Shown piece after piece: positions 51,895-60,200 of a stretch of 64,000 nucleotides of DNA. The stretch is from positions 62,001-126,000 of the forward strand of contig NZ_JOFT01000023.1 of NCBI RefSeq assembly GCF_000725805.1, in the 5' to 3' direction. Source of the stretch: Streptomyces xanthophaeus (GTDB taxonomy: Bacteria; Actinomycetota; Actinomycetes; Streptomycetales; Streptomycetaceae). The notes beneath the pieces were generated by a model. The model saw only the letters and a list, made by a program, of their open reading frames with translations. It had not been told where the DNA came from and did no database searches. Position numbers and translations under genes: made by a program. Each line of letters begins with the position of its first letter. Positions within the stretch are counted from its first letter, which is position 1.

Positions 51895-52248
51895 ATGGAC
51901 GGGAACACTCCGATCGAGTTCACGGACGAGCGCGCGGCCGGACGGCTGCTGGCGACCGAGGACGGGACGGCCGTCGGGTACATCGCCTACTTCGTCCTCT
52001 CCGAGGCGCCGCACGCCCTCGTGGCGGTGCACACCGTCGTCGAGCCGGGACACGAGGGCCGCGGCATCGCCGGGGGACTGGTGCGGACCTTCTACGGGCT
52101 CGCCGCGGCCGAGGGCGTGCCCGTCGTCCCGCTGTGCCCCTACGCGGCGAGCTGGGCCGCCAAACACCCCGACGAGGCACCCGAGGCGCCGGCCGCGGTG
52201 GTCGAGGCGGCCAAGGCCCAGCTGGCCGCGGACCCTCACCTGTGGTGA
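51895..52248 (+). CDS. GNAT-family N-acetyltransferase
   Basis: 117 residues. The motif VHTVVEPGHEGRGIAGGLVRTFYGLA is GNAT motif A, and the C-terminal CPYAASWAAKHPDE segment is typical of the small YjdJ-type GNATs (GCN5-related, EAT1-like). It lies 15 bases after panD and could be co-transcribed, but a link to PanD maturation (PanZ-like) is not supported, since PanZ proteins are of a different kind. Confidence 0.82.
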   Translation: MDGNTPIEFTDERAAGRLLATEDGTAVGYIAYFVLSEAPHALVAVHTVVEPGHEGRGIAGGLVRTFYGLAAAEGVPVVPLCPYAASWAAKHPDEAPEAPAAVVEAAKAQLAADPHLW

Positions 52249-52910
52249 CGGGCCTGCTCCTGCTGCACACCTCGCCGGTGCACGTCCCTGTCTTCGAGGC
52301 CCTGCGCGACCGCAGCCACCCGGGGGCCGTCCTGCGGCACCTGGTGGTCCCGGAGCTGCTCGACCGGGCCCGCACGGAAGGGCCGGAGGCGGTGGCCCCG
52401 GCCCTGCTGGGGCTGCTCACCGACGCCGGGCCGGGCGGAGCGGGCGGGATGGGCGGGCCGGGGCCCGTGCTCGTCACCTGTTCGACCCTCGGTGCGGTCG
52501 CCGAGGGCCTGACCCCCGCCCTGGGCGCCCCGGTGCTCCGGGTGGACCGGCCGATGGCTGCGGCGGCCGTGCGCACGGGCCCGCGGATCGTCGTCCTGGC
52601 CACCGTGGAATCGACCAGGGCGCCGACCGAGGCGCTGCTGGCCGAGGAGGCCGCCGGAGCCGCGGTGTCGGTCCGTACGCAGCTGGTCGCCGGAGCCTGG
52701 GAGCGGTTCGCGGCCGGGGACACGGCCGGCTGCCTCGCCCTGGTGGCCGCAGCCGCCGACGCCGTTTCGGACGCGGACGTCATCGTCCTCGCCCAGGTCT
52801 CCATCGCGGCCGCAGCGGACCTGGTCACGACGCGCGTCCCGGTCCTCTCCAGCCCCGCCACCGGCCTGGCGGCGGGCCTGGCGCTGCTGCCCGCCCGACG
52901 CCCGTCCTGA
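52245..52910 (+). CDS. Asp/Glu-racemase-superfamily protein
   Basis: 221 residues from a GTG overlapping the preceding stop by four bases. PVLVTCSTLGAVAEGL contains the first catalytic cysteine position of the Asp/Glu racemase fold, and VIVLAQVSIAAAADLV occupies the second, where a cysteine is not present. One-cysteine members include arylmalonate-decarboxylase-like proteins. Low-complexity Gly/Pro insertion (PGGAGGMGGPGP) in the middle. Function unknown. Confidence 0.65.
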   Translation: MTGLLLLHTSPVHVPVFEALRDRSHPGAVLRHLVVPELLDRARTEGPEAVAPALLGLLTDAGPGGAGGMGGPGPVLVTCSTLGAVAEGLTPALGAPVLRVDRPMAAAAVRTGPRIVVLATVESTRAPTEALLAEEAAGAAVSVRTQLVAGAWERFAAGDTAGCLALVAAAADAVSDADVIVLAQVSIAAAADLVTTRVPVLSSPATGLAAGLALLPARRPS

Positions 52911-52979
52911 GCCGAGCCGTCCGGCCGGGCCGGGGCCTTCGGGGGGCGTACCCGGCGGCATCGGGGGAAGGTGGGACAC

Positions 52980-53183
52980 ATGGTGCGAGAACCAGAACTG
53001 ACGCAGCCGCCCGTCCCGGGACCCGATCCGCAGCCGCAGCCCGGGCCGGGGCCGAGCCCCTTCCCGGACCCGGCGCCGGTCCCGCCGCCCGCGCCGCCCG
53101 TACCCGGGCCCGTCCCCGAACCCGACCCGATCCCGGCCCCGCCGGGGCCCGCGCCGATTCCGCAGCCCGGGCCCCTGAGCTGA
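52980..53183 (+). CDS. Small proline-rich protein
   Basis: 67 residues from the ATG at 52980, with GAAGGTGGG upstream. After VREPELTQ it is nearly all P, with Q, G, D and E. No signal peptide. The composition is close to that of streptomycete linker or wall-spanning repeats. May be non-coding GC-rich sequence. I report it only because start and ribosome binding site are reasonable. Confidence 0.35.
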   Translation: MVREPELTQPPVPGPDPQPQPGPGPSPFPDPAPVPPPAPPVPGPVPEPDPIPAPPGPAPIPQPGPLS

Positions 53184-53199
53184 ACGCCGGACGCGCGGG

Positions 53200-54645
53200 T
53201 CAGTCCGTACGGACCTCGGAGCGGTCGCCGCTCCAGAGGGTGTGGAACGAGCCCTCGCGGTCGGTGCGCCGGTAGGTGTGCGCCCCGAAGAAGTCGCGCT
53301 GGCCCTGGGTGAGCGCCGCCGGGAGCCGCTCCGCGCGCAGGGCGTCGTAGTACGCCAGCGAGGCCGCGAAGGCGGGCACCGGGATGCCCTGGCGGACCGC
53401 CGCCACGAGCACCGCCCGCCAGTCGTCCTGCGCCGCGCCGATCTCGTCCGCGAAGCCCTGGTCGGCCAGCAGGCTCGGCAGGTCCGGCCGGGCGTCGTAC
53501 GCGGCGCGGATCCGGTCCAGGAAGGCCGCCCGGATGATGCAGCCACCCCGCCACAGGGAGGCCATCGCGCCCAGGTCGATGCCCCAGCCGTACTCCTCGC
53601 TGCCGGCCCGGATCTGGTGGAAGCCCTGCGTGTACGAGACGATCTTCGATGCGTACAGCGCCTGCTCCACCTGCGCCGCGAAGGCCTGCGCCGCCTCCGG
53701 GGCCAGCGCGGTGGCCGTCGGACCGGCGAGCCCCCGCGCGGCCGTCCGCAGGTCCGCGTGGCCGGAGACCGCCCGGGCGAAGACGGCCTCGGCGATCCCC
53801 GACACCGGAACACCCAGGTCCAGGGCGATCTGCACGGTCCAGCGCCCGGTGCCCTTCTGCTCCGCCGCATCGGCCACGACGTCCACGAACGGACGGCCGG
53901 TCGCCGCGTCCGTGTGCGCGAGCACCTCCGCGGTGATCTCGATCAGGTACGAGTCCAGCCGCCCGCGGTTCCACTCCCGGAAGGTGTCCGCGATCTTCGC
54001 GGGGGAGTAGCCGGCCACCTCGCGCAGCAGGTGGTAGGCCTCGGCGATGAGCTGCATGTCGGCGTACTCGATGCCGTTGTGCACCATCTTGACGAAGTGT
54101 CCGGCGCCGTCGGGGCCCACGTGCGAGGTGCACGGGGTGCCGTCGGAGGCCTTGGCGGCGATCTTCTCCAGCAGCGGGCCGAGGGACTCGTACGACTCGG
54201 CGGAACCGCCAGGCATGATGCTCGGACCGAGGAGCGCGCCCTCCTCGCCGCCCGAGATGCCCACGCCCACGAAGTGGATGCCCTGCTCGCGCAGTTCCTT
54301 CTCGCGGCGCCGGGTGTCCTCGAAGTGCGCGTTGCCGCCGTCGATGATGACGTCGCCCTCCTCCAGCAGCGGGGCGAACTCGCGGATGACGGCATCGGTG
54401 GGATCGCCCGCCTTCACCATGATGACGAGGCGCCGGGGGCGCTCCAGCGCATCGACGAACTCCTTCGCCGAAGCGGCAGCCACGAAGCTGCCCTCGTGCC
54501 CGAACTCCTCCACCAGCGCCTCGGTCTTCGCGGTGGTCCGGTTGTGCACGGCGACGGTGAACCCGTTGCGGGCGAAGTTGCGGGCGAGGTTGCTGCCCAT
54601 GATTGCGAGCCCGGTGACGCCGATCTGGGCTGTGCTGGTGCTCAT
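53200..54645 (-). CDS. gnd: 6-phosphogluconate dehydrogenase, decarboxylating
   Basis: 481 residues, the usual length of the long form. NADP site IGVTGLAIMGSNLARNFARNGF, substrate motifs GVGISGGEEGALLGPSIMPGG and GHFVKMVHNGIEYADMQLIAEAY, and the C-terminal GTGRWTVQIALDLGVP with YGWGIDLGAMASLWRGGCIIRA are all present. It converts 6-phosphogluconate to ribulose 5-phosphate with NADPH and carbon dioxide in the pentose phosphate pathway. It stands alone, convergent with the small proline-rich ORF. Confidence 0.95.
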   Translation of the reverse strand: MSTSTAQIGVTGLAIMGSNLARNFARNGFTVAVHNRTTAKTEALVEEFGHEGSFVAAASAKEFVDALERPRRLVIMVKAGDPTDAVIREFAPLLEEGDVIIDGGNAHFEDTRRREKELREQGIHFVGVGISGGEEGALLGPSIMPGGSAESYESLGPLLEKIAAKASDGTPCTSHVGPDGAGHFVKMVHNGIEYADMQLIAEAYHLLREVAGYSPAKIADTFREWNRGRLDSYLIEITAEVLAHTDAATGRPFVDVVADAAEQKGTGRWTVQIALDLGVPVSGIAEAVFARAVSGHADLRTAARGLAGPTATALAPEAAQAFAAQVEQALYASKIVSYTQGFHQIRAGSEEYGWGIDLGAMASLWRGGCIIRAAFLDRIRAAYDARPDLPSLLADQGFADEIGAAQDDWRAVLVAAVRQGIPVPAFAASLAYYDALRAERLPAALTQGQRDFFGAHTYRRTDREGSFHTLWSGDRSEVRTD

Positions 54646-54768
54646 GCGTGTGCTCCTGCGTGCTTCGGTGTGCGGGGAGTGCCGACGCTACCCCGCCCAC
54701 CCCGGACGACGGCCGCCCCCACGTCGAGAAGGCGTCAAATTCCGCTGGCACGCGCCCTGTTGCGCCCC

Positions 54769-54797
54769 TTGTCAAGCCCTGTGGGTGACGTTAGGTT
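54769..54797 (+). promoter_or_regulatory. Promoter of the Rpf-LysM-M23 gene
   Basis: TTGTCA (54769-54774) and TAGGTT (54792-54797) are 17 bp apart, giving a leader of about 27 bases to the ATG at 54831. No ydaO-type (c-di-AMP) riboswitch can fit in so short a leader. Confidence 0.65.
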
Positions 54798-54830
54798 GTG
54801 CGGTTCCTGATGTCTTCGATGGGGGCTCCC

Positions 54831-56135
54831 ATGGGTGTACGGGGCCGGCACCGCCGGTATCAGCCGAGCAGCATCAACCGGGCCTCGCTCGTCGTCACCG
54901 CCGGTGGCGCCGGGATGGCGCTCCCGCTGATCGGCGCCGGAGCGGCCCACGCCGCCTCCGTGGACACCTGGAACAAGGTCGCCGCCTGCGAGTCCACGAA
55001 CACCTGGAACATCAACAGCGGCAACGGCTACTACGGCGGCCTTCAGTTCAGCCAGAGCACCTGGCGGGCCTTCGGCGGGACCGCCTACGCCGCCCGCGCG
55101 GACCTGGCGACCAAGGACCAGCAGATCGCGGTCGCGGAGAAGGTCCTGGGGGGCCAGGGGCCGCAGGCCTGGCCCGCCTGCGGGAAGAAGGCCGGGCTCT
55201 CGCGCAGCGGTCCGGCCCCGGCCGTCGCCCCGCAGCAGGGGCAGGCGCCGAAGGTCCAGATCCAGATCCAGCAGTCGGCGCCGGCCCAGCAGCCTGCCGT
55301 CATCCCCCGGCCGACCGGCACCCCGGTCCTGCCGAACCCGTACGTCGTCGCGCCCGGTGACTCGCTGTCCGCGATCGCCACCCAGCAGCACGTCGAGGGC
55401 GGCTGGCAGGCCCTGTACGAGACCAACCGGGTCACCGTGGGCGCCGACCCGAACCTGATCTTCCCCGGCCAGCGGCTCACCCTGCGGATCACCACGGCGC
55501 CGCCCGCCCAGAACCCGGAGAAGCCGCCGCGCACGGCGGAGCCGGTGAAGCCCGTGGAACCGGCGCAGGAGCAGGCGGAGAAGCCTGCCGCAAAGCCTGC
55601 GGAGAAGCCCGCCGAAAAGGCCGCCGAGAAGCCCGCCGCCAAGCCGGCCGAGAAACCGGCCGAGAAACCGGCCGTCAAGCCGGCCGAGAAGCCCGCCGCA
55701 CCCGCCTCAGCGCAGCAGAAGCCCGCCGCGGGCGGCTTCTCCGCCCCGGTCGATGCAGCTCTGGGTACCGCCTACCGCGTCTCCGGCTCTTCCTGGTCCA
55801 GCGGCTACCACACGGGCATCGACTTCCCGGTGGCGACGGGCACCTCCGTCAAGTCCGTGAGCCCCGGTCAGATCGTCTCCGCGGGCTGGGCCGGTGCGTA
55901 CGGATACCAGGTCGTCATCCGGCACACCGACGGGCGGTACTCCCAGTACGCGCACCTGTCGGCGCTGTCGGTCAAGGCCGGGCAGCAGGTCTCGGGAGGC
56001 CAGCGCATCGGCCGCTCCGGCTCCACCGGCAACTCCACCGGACCGCACCTGCACTTCGAGGTGCGCACGGGGCCCGGCTACGGCTCCGACATCGACCCGC
56101 TCAAGTACCTCCGCGGCCACGGGGTCAGCATCTGA
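54831..56135 (+). CDS. Rpf-like lytic enzyme with LysM and M23 peptidase domains
   Basis: 434 residues from the ATG at 54831, with GGGGG five bases upstream. Earlier ATG/GTG codons at 54798-54819 are open but lie in the -10/start region. Signal peptide to AAHAA (~42), then the resuscitation-promoting-factor domain (WNKVAACESTNTWNINSGNGYYGGLQFSQSTW.., lysozyme-like, with the catalytic Glu in ACES). A LysM domain (YVVAPGDSLSAIATQQHVEGGWQALYETN) follows, then a (K/P/A/E)-rich PAEKPA repeat linker. The C-terminal M23 metallopeptidase has HTGID and HLHFE zinc motifs. It cuts both glycan and peptide parts of peptidoglycan and is anchored by LysM. Confidence 0.92.
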   Translation: MGVRGRHRRYQPSSINRASLVVTAGGAGMALPLIGAGAAHAASVDTWNKVAACESTNTWNINSGNGYYGGLQFSQSTWRAFGGTAYAARADLATKDQQIAVAEKVLGGQGPQAWPACGKKAGLSRSGPAPAVAPQQGQAPKVQIQIQQSAPAQQPAVIPRPTGTPVLPNPYVVAPGDSLSAIATQQHVEGGWQALYETNRVTVGADPNLIFPGQRLTLRITTAPPAQNPEKPPRTAEPVKPVEPAQEQAEKPAAKPAEKPAEKAAEKPAAKPAEKPAEKPAVKPAEKPAAPASAQQKPAAGGFSAPVDAALGTAYRVSGSSWSSGYHTGIDFPVATGTSVKSVSPGQIVSAGWAGAYGYQVVIRHTDGRYSQYAHLSALSVKAGQQVSGGQRIGRSGSTGNSTGPHLHFEVRTGPGYGSDIDPLKYLRGHGVSI

Positions 56136-56972
56136 CCCCCGCACGTGCGGGGGCACGGCGGTGAGGAGGATCAGGCCGGACGCCGCCAGTACGGCGCTGG
56201 CCACCGCCGCCGCCGTGCCCGCGGCCCCGTACCGGAAGCCCTCGTCGAAGAGGGAGATGCCGACCACCGCCGCGACCACCGGGTTGGCCACGGTCACCGT
56301 GGCCAGCGGCGCGGTCAGCCCGGCACCCCGGTACGCCGCCTGGGACAGCAGCAGCCCGGCCGCCGCCAGGACGGCGATCGCCGCGAGGTCGGGCCACAGG
56401 GCGCCCAGGGCGTCCGGAGCGAAGGACTCGGCCACCGACTTGGTGAACACCGAGGCCATCCCGAAGACCAGCCCGGCCGCCGCGGCCAGCAGCACGCTGT
56501 GCAGCACCGCCCGGTGCATCCGGTGCGCCGCCAGGAACAGCACGGCCACCCCGGCTCCGGTCACGATCAGCAACAGGTTCCGCTCCGCACCCGCCAGGCT
56601 CTGCTCCGCCCGCCCGTCGCCGCCCGTCAGCGCCAGCAGCCCGGCCAGGCCCGCCGTGGCCAGCACGGCACCGCGCCAGGCGGCCGTACCGGCCCGGCGC
56701 CCCACGAAGTACGCCGCCATCGGCAGCGCGAATACGATGGTGAGCGCGCCGAGCGGCTGGACCAGGCTCAGCGGGCCGTAGGCCAGCGCCACCACGTGCA
56801 GCAGGGCGCCGAGGCCGTTCAGCCCCACGGCCACCCACCAGCCGGTCCGGCGCAGCGGGGCGTACGAGCGGTCCGGCGTGCTCGCCGCGACCCGTTCCTG
56901 GACGATCGCCCCACCGGCGTACGCGAGGGCGGACACGAGGCAGAGCAGTACCGACAGCGCTAGGGCACTCAT
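55707..56972 (-). CDS. DMT/EamA-like transporter whose frame runs antisense into the M23 gene
   Basis: 421 residues from the ATG at 56972. The first ~275 residues are a ten-helix EamA-type transporter (VLLCLVSALAYAGGAIVQERVAAST, then QPLGALTIVFALPMAAYF, ending SAVLAASGLILLTAV). After PPHVR the frame continues ~145 residues as the complement of the M23 gene to a stop at 55707. That extension reads as antisense sequence, not as membrane protein. I take the functional end near 56150, with the natural stop lost or changed. Substrate unknown. Confidence 0.7.
   Translation of the reverse strand: MSALALSVLLCLVSALAYAGGAIVQERVAASTPDRSYAPLRRTGWWVAVGLNGLGALLHVVALAYGPLSLVQPLGALTIVFALPMAAYFVGRRAGTAAWRGAVLATAGLAGLLALTGGDGRAEQSLAGAERNLLLIVTGAGVAVLFLAAHRMHRAVLHSVLLAAAAGLVFGMASVFTKSVAESFAPDALGALWPDLAAIAVLAAAGLLLSQAAYRGAGLTAPLATVTVANPVVAAVVGISLFDEGFRYGAAGTAAAVASAVLAASGLILLTAVPPHVRGSDADPVAAEVLERVDVGAVAGPRAHLEVQVRSGGVAGGAGAADALASRDLLPGLDRQRRQVRVLGVPPVGVPDDDLVSVRTGPARGDDLTGAHGLDGGARRHREVDARVVAAGPGRAGDAVGGTQSCIDRGGEAARGGLLLR
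56136..56153. terminator. Perfect palindrome immediately after the M23 gene
   Basis: CCCCCGCACGTGCGGGGG, an 18-bp palindrome starting at the base after the M23 stop codon, and inside the extended frame of the antisense DMT gene. It probably ends both convergent transcripts. Confidence 0.75.
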
Positions 56973-57299
56973 AGGTTCAACAATGCCCCACCGGGACGGT
57001 CCCTTCCTCCTCCCGCAGGAGGTCACGAGTCATACTCCAGGCATAGTCCAGATGGAGTACCAGATCAGGCCAGGGGTAGTGCGGACGCAGTACAGAGCGG
57101 GTCCGGGACCGCTGCAGAGCCGGTACACGGCCACCGCAGAGTCCGCCGGAGTCCGCTGCGCGAGGTGACCGGCCCCTGGCGCAGCGTGAAAGTGGCTTGA
57201 TCGGGTTTGGTCCCGGGCACGGGGAATCCGTACAGTTCCCCTTTTGGGGACTTCCGCAGCAGGCGGATGCGGACGAATGAGCAAGGAACGGCAGCGGGC
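56973..57299. other. Intergenic region between DMT and SDR genes
   Basis: 327 bp without a convincing gene. It contains TCCCC-TTTT-GGGGA (a small hairpin, about 57236-57252) and repeated GTACTCCA/TGGAGTAC-like words near 57035-57065. Both divergent genes must be promoted from here, but I cannot assign boxes with confidence. Confidence 0.5.
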
Positions 57300-58775
57300 A
57301 TGACGGTGACCGAAGACAGCCAGGACCACGTCCAGAACTACGGACCGGGTATCGACCCCGAGCGGCTGGCCCTCTGCCTCAGCGTGCTCGACGAGCTGGA
57401 CAAGCTCGACGTCGACCACCCCGACGCAGTCACCGTACGCCGTGCCACCGCCGGCCTCTACCGCACGGTCAAGCAGCGCCGCCGCCAGGAGCGCCGCGCC
57501 GCCAAGACCGCCAACGACAAGGCCGTCACCGAGGCGACCGCGACCGGCTCCGCCGAACGCATCGACGACGAGACCCAGGGCAACGCCCTGACCGCCGCCA
57601 CGAAGGGCCCGATCGCCGGAATACTCCAGCGCCCGCGCTCCTGCTACATCTGCAAGACCCGCTACGTCGAGGTCGACGCCTTCTACCACCAGCTGTGCCA
57701 GGACTGCGCCGCCTTCAACCGCGCCCGCCGCGATGCCCGCACCGACCTGACCGGCCGCCGCGCCCTGCTCACCGGCGGCCGCGCCAAGATCGGCATGTAC
57801 ATCGCCCTGCGGCTGCTGCGCGACGGCGCGCACACCACCATCACCACCCGCTTCCCGAACGACGCGATCCGCCGCTTCAAGGCCATGGAGGACAGCTCCG
57901 AGTGGCTGCACCGCCTGAAGATCGTCGGCATCGACCTGCGTGACCCGGCCCAGGTCGTCGCGCTCGCAGACTCGGTCGCCGCCGAGGGCCCGCTCGACAT
58001 CCTGATCAACAACGCCGCGCAGACCGTGCGCCGCTCCCCGGGTGCCTACAGCGAGCTGGTCGCCGCCGAGAACGCCCCGCTCCCGGCCGGTGAGCTGCCC
58101 TCCGCCGAGGTCATCGGCACCTTCGGCAGCGGCACCGTCGACCGCGTCGCCGCCCTGCCCACGGGCAAGGGCGAGAAGCTCAGCGCGCAGGACGTCACCG
58201 AGCTCGCGCTGGTCTCCGGCTCCGCCTCGCTGGAGCGGATCGCGGCGGGCACCGCCATCGACGCGGGCGGTCTGGTCCCGGACCTGCACGACACGAACAG
58301 CTGGATCCAGACGGTGTCCGAGGTGGACCCGATCGAGCTGCTCGAAGTGCAGCTGTGCAACTCCACGGCGCCGTTCATCCTGATCAGCAAGCTCCGCCCG
58401 GCGATGGCCGCGGCCGGGGCCGGCCGCCGGTACGTGGTCAACGTCTCCGCGATGGAGGGCGTCTTCAGCCGCGGCTACAAGGGCGCAGGCCACCCGCACA
58501 CCAACATGGCGAAGGCCGCGCTCAACATGCTGACGCGCACCAGCGCCCAGGAGATGTTCCAGAAGGACCAGATCCTGATGACCGCGGTCGACACCGGCTG
58601 GATCACCGACGAGCGGCCGCACCCCGACAAGATCCGCCTGGCCGAGGAGGGCTTCCACGCTCCCCTGGACCTGGTCGACGGCGCGGCCCGGGTCTACGAC
58701 CCGATCGTCCGCGGCGAGGCCGGCGAGGACCTGTTCGGCGTCTTCCTCAAGGACTACGCCCCCGCCAACTGGTAG
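57300..58775 (+). CDS. SDR-family oxidoreductase with internal zinc ribbon
   Basis: 491 residues from the ATG at 57300. A helical N-terminal ~110 residues is followed by a zinc ribbon (SCYICK..QLCQDC, Cys-115/118/133/136). The SDR Rossmann domain begins at ALLTGGRAKIGMYIAL (158-), with NNAA after LDILI and a short-chain catalytic region that shows Ser in VVNVSAMEG and a Lys in the HTNMAKAALNM helix. The Tyr of YxxxK appears replaced by His/Asn. About 490 residues is long for SDR. Such zinc-ribbon SDRs are conserved in actinomycetes and other organisms, but the reaction is not known to me. Confidence 0.82.
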   Translation: MTVTEDSQDHVQNYGPGIDPERLALCLSVLDELDKLDVDHPDAVTVRRATAGLYRTVKQRRRQERRAAKTANDKAVTEATATGSAERIDDETQGNALTAATKGPIAGILQRPRSCYICKTRYVEVDAFYHQLCQDCAAFNRARRDARTDLTGRRALLTGGRAKIGMYIALRLLRDGAHTTITTRFPNDAIRRFKAMEDSSEWLHRLKIVGIDLRDPAQVVALADSVAAEGPLDILINNAAQTVRRSPGAYSELVAAENAPLPAGELPSAEVIGTFGSGTVDRVAALPTGKGEKLSAQDVTELALVSGSASLERIAAGTAIDAGGLVPDLHDTNSWIQTVSEVDPIELLEVQLCNSTAPFILISKLRPAMAAAGAGRRYVVNVSAMEGVFSRGYKGAGHPHTNMAKAALNMLTRTSAQEMFQKDQILMTAVDTGWITDERPHPDKIRLAEEGFHAPLDLVDGAARVYDPIVRGEAGEDLFGVFLKDYAPANW

Positions 58776-58812
58776 CCGGGCCGCCCGGGGCCCAGGCCCC
58801 GGGCACGTTCCT

Positions 58813-58881
58813 GACTGCCCGACCGCCCGACTGCCCGACCGCCCGACCGCCCGACTGCCCGGCCGCCCGACCGCCCGGCCG
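58813..58881. repeat. Octanucleotide tandem repeat
   Basis: About 8.5 copies of GA(C/T)(C)GCCC-type units (GACTGCCC, GACCGCCC, GGCCGCCC), 8 bp each, after the SDR stop. Simple slippage repeat in a gene-free spacer. Length may vary between strains. Confidence 0.75.
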
Positions 58882-58935
58882 CGCGCGGCCGCGCCCGCCC
58901 CGTACCGGGCTCCCCGCGCTCCCCGTCCCCCGTCG

Positions 58936-59520
58936 TCACGTGCGCAGGGCGGGCCGGGACGCGTACGCGCCGGCGGCCACCAGGTCCAGCACCGGCCGCC
59001 AGTCCTCCATCGAGCCCGCGTCCAGACCGGGCACCTTGCCCGCGTCGTCCGCCTGGCGCAGGGTCACCGCCGCCTCGGCGTCGGGGTCGGCCGCGAAGGC
59101 GCGCACCTCCGCCGGGTCCATCACCCCGCCCTGGGCCCGCAGCGTCAGCGCGCTCTGCGGGGACAGCGCCCGCTCCGGCTCCACGGCGGCCAGATAGCGC
59201 TTGGCCGGCACGTGCAGCCGCACGAGCCGGGCCACCCGACCACCGAGCAGCGGCCGCAGCGCCGCCGCCGCGTGGTCGGCGTGGCCGGCGTCGTCACCCG
59301 GACGGAGTAGATGCCCGAGGTCGTGCACGAGCCCCGCGACCTGGAGCTCCTTGTCATAAGGATGTGACCGGCGCAACAGGGCGGCCGTCTGGAGCCCGTG
59401 GTCGTGCAGGTCGACCGGATCGCCGCTGCGGTCGGGGGTGTCCCAGGCGCCCCGGCAGGCGAGCAGCAGCTCCATCAGCTCGTCGACACAACTGACCACC
59501 ACCACACCGGACTTCGTCAC
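58936..59520 (-). CDS. HD-domain oxygenase-like protein (PhnZ/TmpB-like)
   Basis: 194 residues from a GTG at 59520 that has GGAGGG seven bases upstream; an ATG at 59538 adds six residues. HD-type metal ligands are LHDHGLQTAALLRR, AGLVHDLGHLL, HADHAA and a late Asp (RQADDAG). The mixed-valent di-iron oxygenases PhnZ/TmpB and MIOX share this layout (phosphonate or polyol substrates). The substrate here is not established. Its frame is open far upstream, but that part reads as non-coding. Confidence 0.75.
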   Translation of the reverse strand: MTKSGVVVVSCVDELMELLLACRGAWDTPDRSGDPVDLHDHGLQTAALLRRSHPYDKELQVAGLVHDLGHLLRPGDDAGHADHAAAALRPLLGGRVARLVRLHVPAKRYLAAVEPERALSPQSALTLRAQGGVMDPAEVRAFAADPDAEAAVTLRQADDAGKVPGLDAGSMEDWRPVLDLVAAGAYASRPALRT

Positions 59521-59797
59521 GTCCGCTCCCTCCGTCATCGGTAGGCCGGCGTCGAGCAGACCATCCGTCACGGACGCCCGGCCCCACGACTTACTGAACT
59601 CGCGGCGAAAACAAATGGTCGGTGTGGATTTTGCCTTTCCATCGAGCGGGGGTCCGCTCATATGTGTACTCTGAGGGTCATCAAGACGGCCCCAACCAGG
59701 CCACGCTCCACCACGGCGCCACCGCGTCCGGTAATCCTTGAGTCCCTTGACCAGCGCGGTCCCGCCAGCCGGGTTACGCGACACAAAGGAGTGCGCG

Positions 59798-59971
59798 GTG
59801 ACAGACAAGACGAAGCCCGACCAGGTGCTGCTGGAAGCTACGGTGCGCAAGACCAAGCCCCGCTCGGATGAGCTCGGCAGCCTGGAGGTCTGGGCCCGGT
59901 CCGCCCCGATCCGGCTGGCGGGCTACGAGGACGACCTGGCCGACCCACACATCCTGCAGGGCATCGACTGA
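59798..59971 (+). CDS. Small acidic conserved-looking protein
   Basis: 57 residues from GTG at 59798, preceded by AAAGGAG. VTDKTKPDQVLLEATVRKTKPRSDELG is charged, followed by a hydrophobic/aromatic LEVWARSAPIRLAGYEDDL and the end ILQGID. A ribosome binding site and normal codon usage suggest a real gene. The lysine-rich front and defined tail could suit a peptide precursor, but no modifying enzyme is near. It is divergent from the HD gene. Function unknown. Confidence 0.65.
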   Translation: MTDKTKPDQVLLEATVRKTKPRSDELGSLEVWARSAPIRLAGYEDDLADPHILQGID

Positions 59972-60200
59972 CCCCGAGGCCGCGGGCCACGGGCCCGCGC
60001 GCTCACGGACACGAGGCACCAGGCCCCGTCAAGCGCCCCCGCCCGACCGGTGCCGGGGGCGCTGCCCTGACCGCCCGGGCGGCCGAGGAGCCGCCGAGCC
60101 GCCGACGGGGTCCGGTTCCCGAACTCCCTACGCCGTGAGCGTCATCGCTGAGGGCGATCACGACTTCCGCCGGGTCCGCCGTCCCGGCAGGCTGAGGCGC

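Noticed and set aside
51920..54775. Very long minus-strand open frame across the racemase, proline-rich and dehydrogenase region
   Set aside because: Only the gnd frame matches a family. The long frame is a shadow.
54720..54830. ydaO (c-di-AMP) riboswitch upstream of the rpf-like gene
   Set aside because: The promoter at 54769-54797 leaves only ~27 bases of leader.
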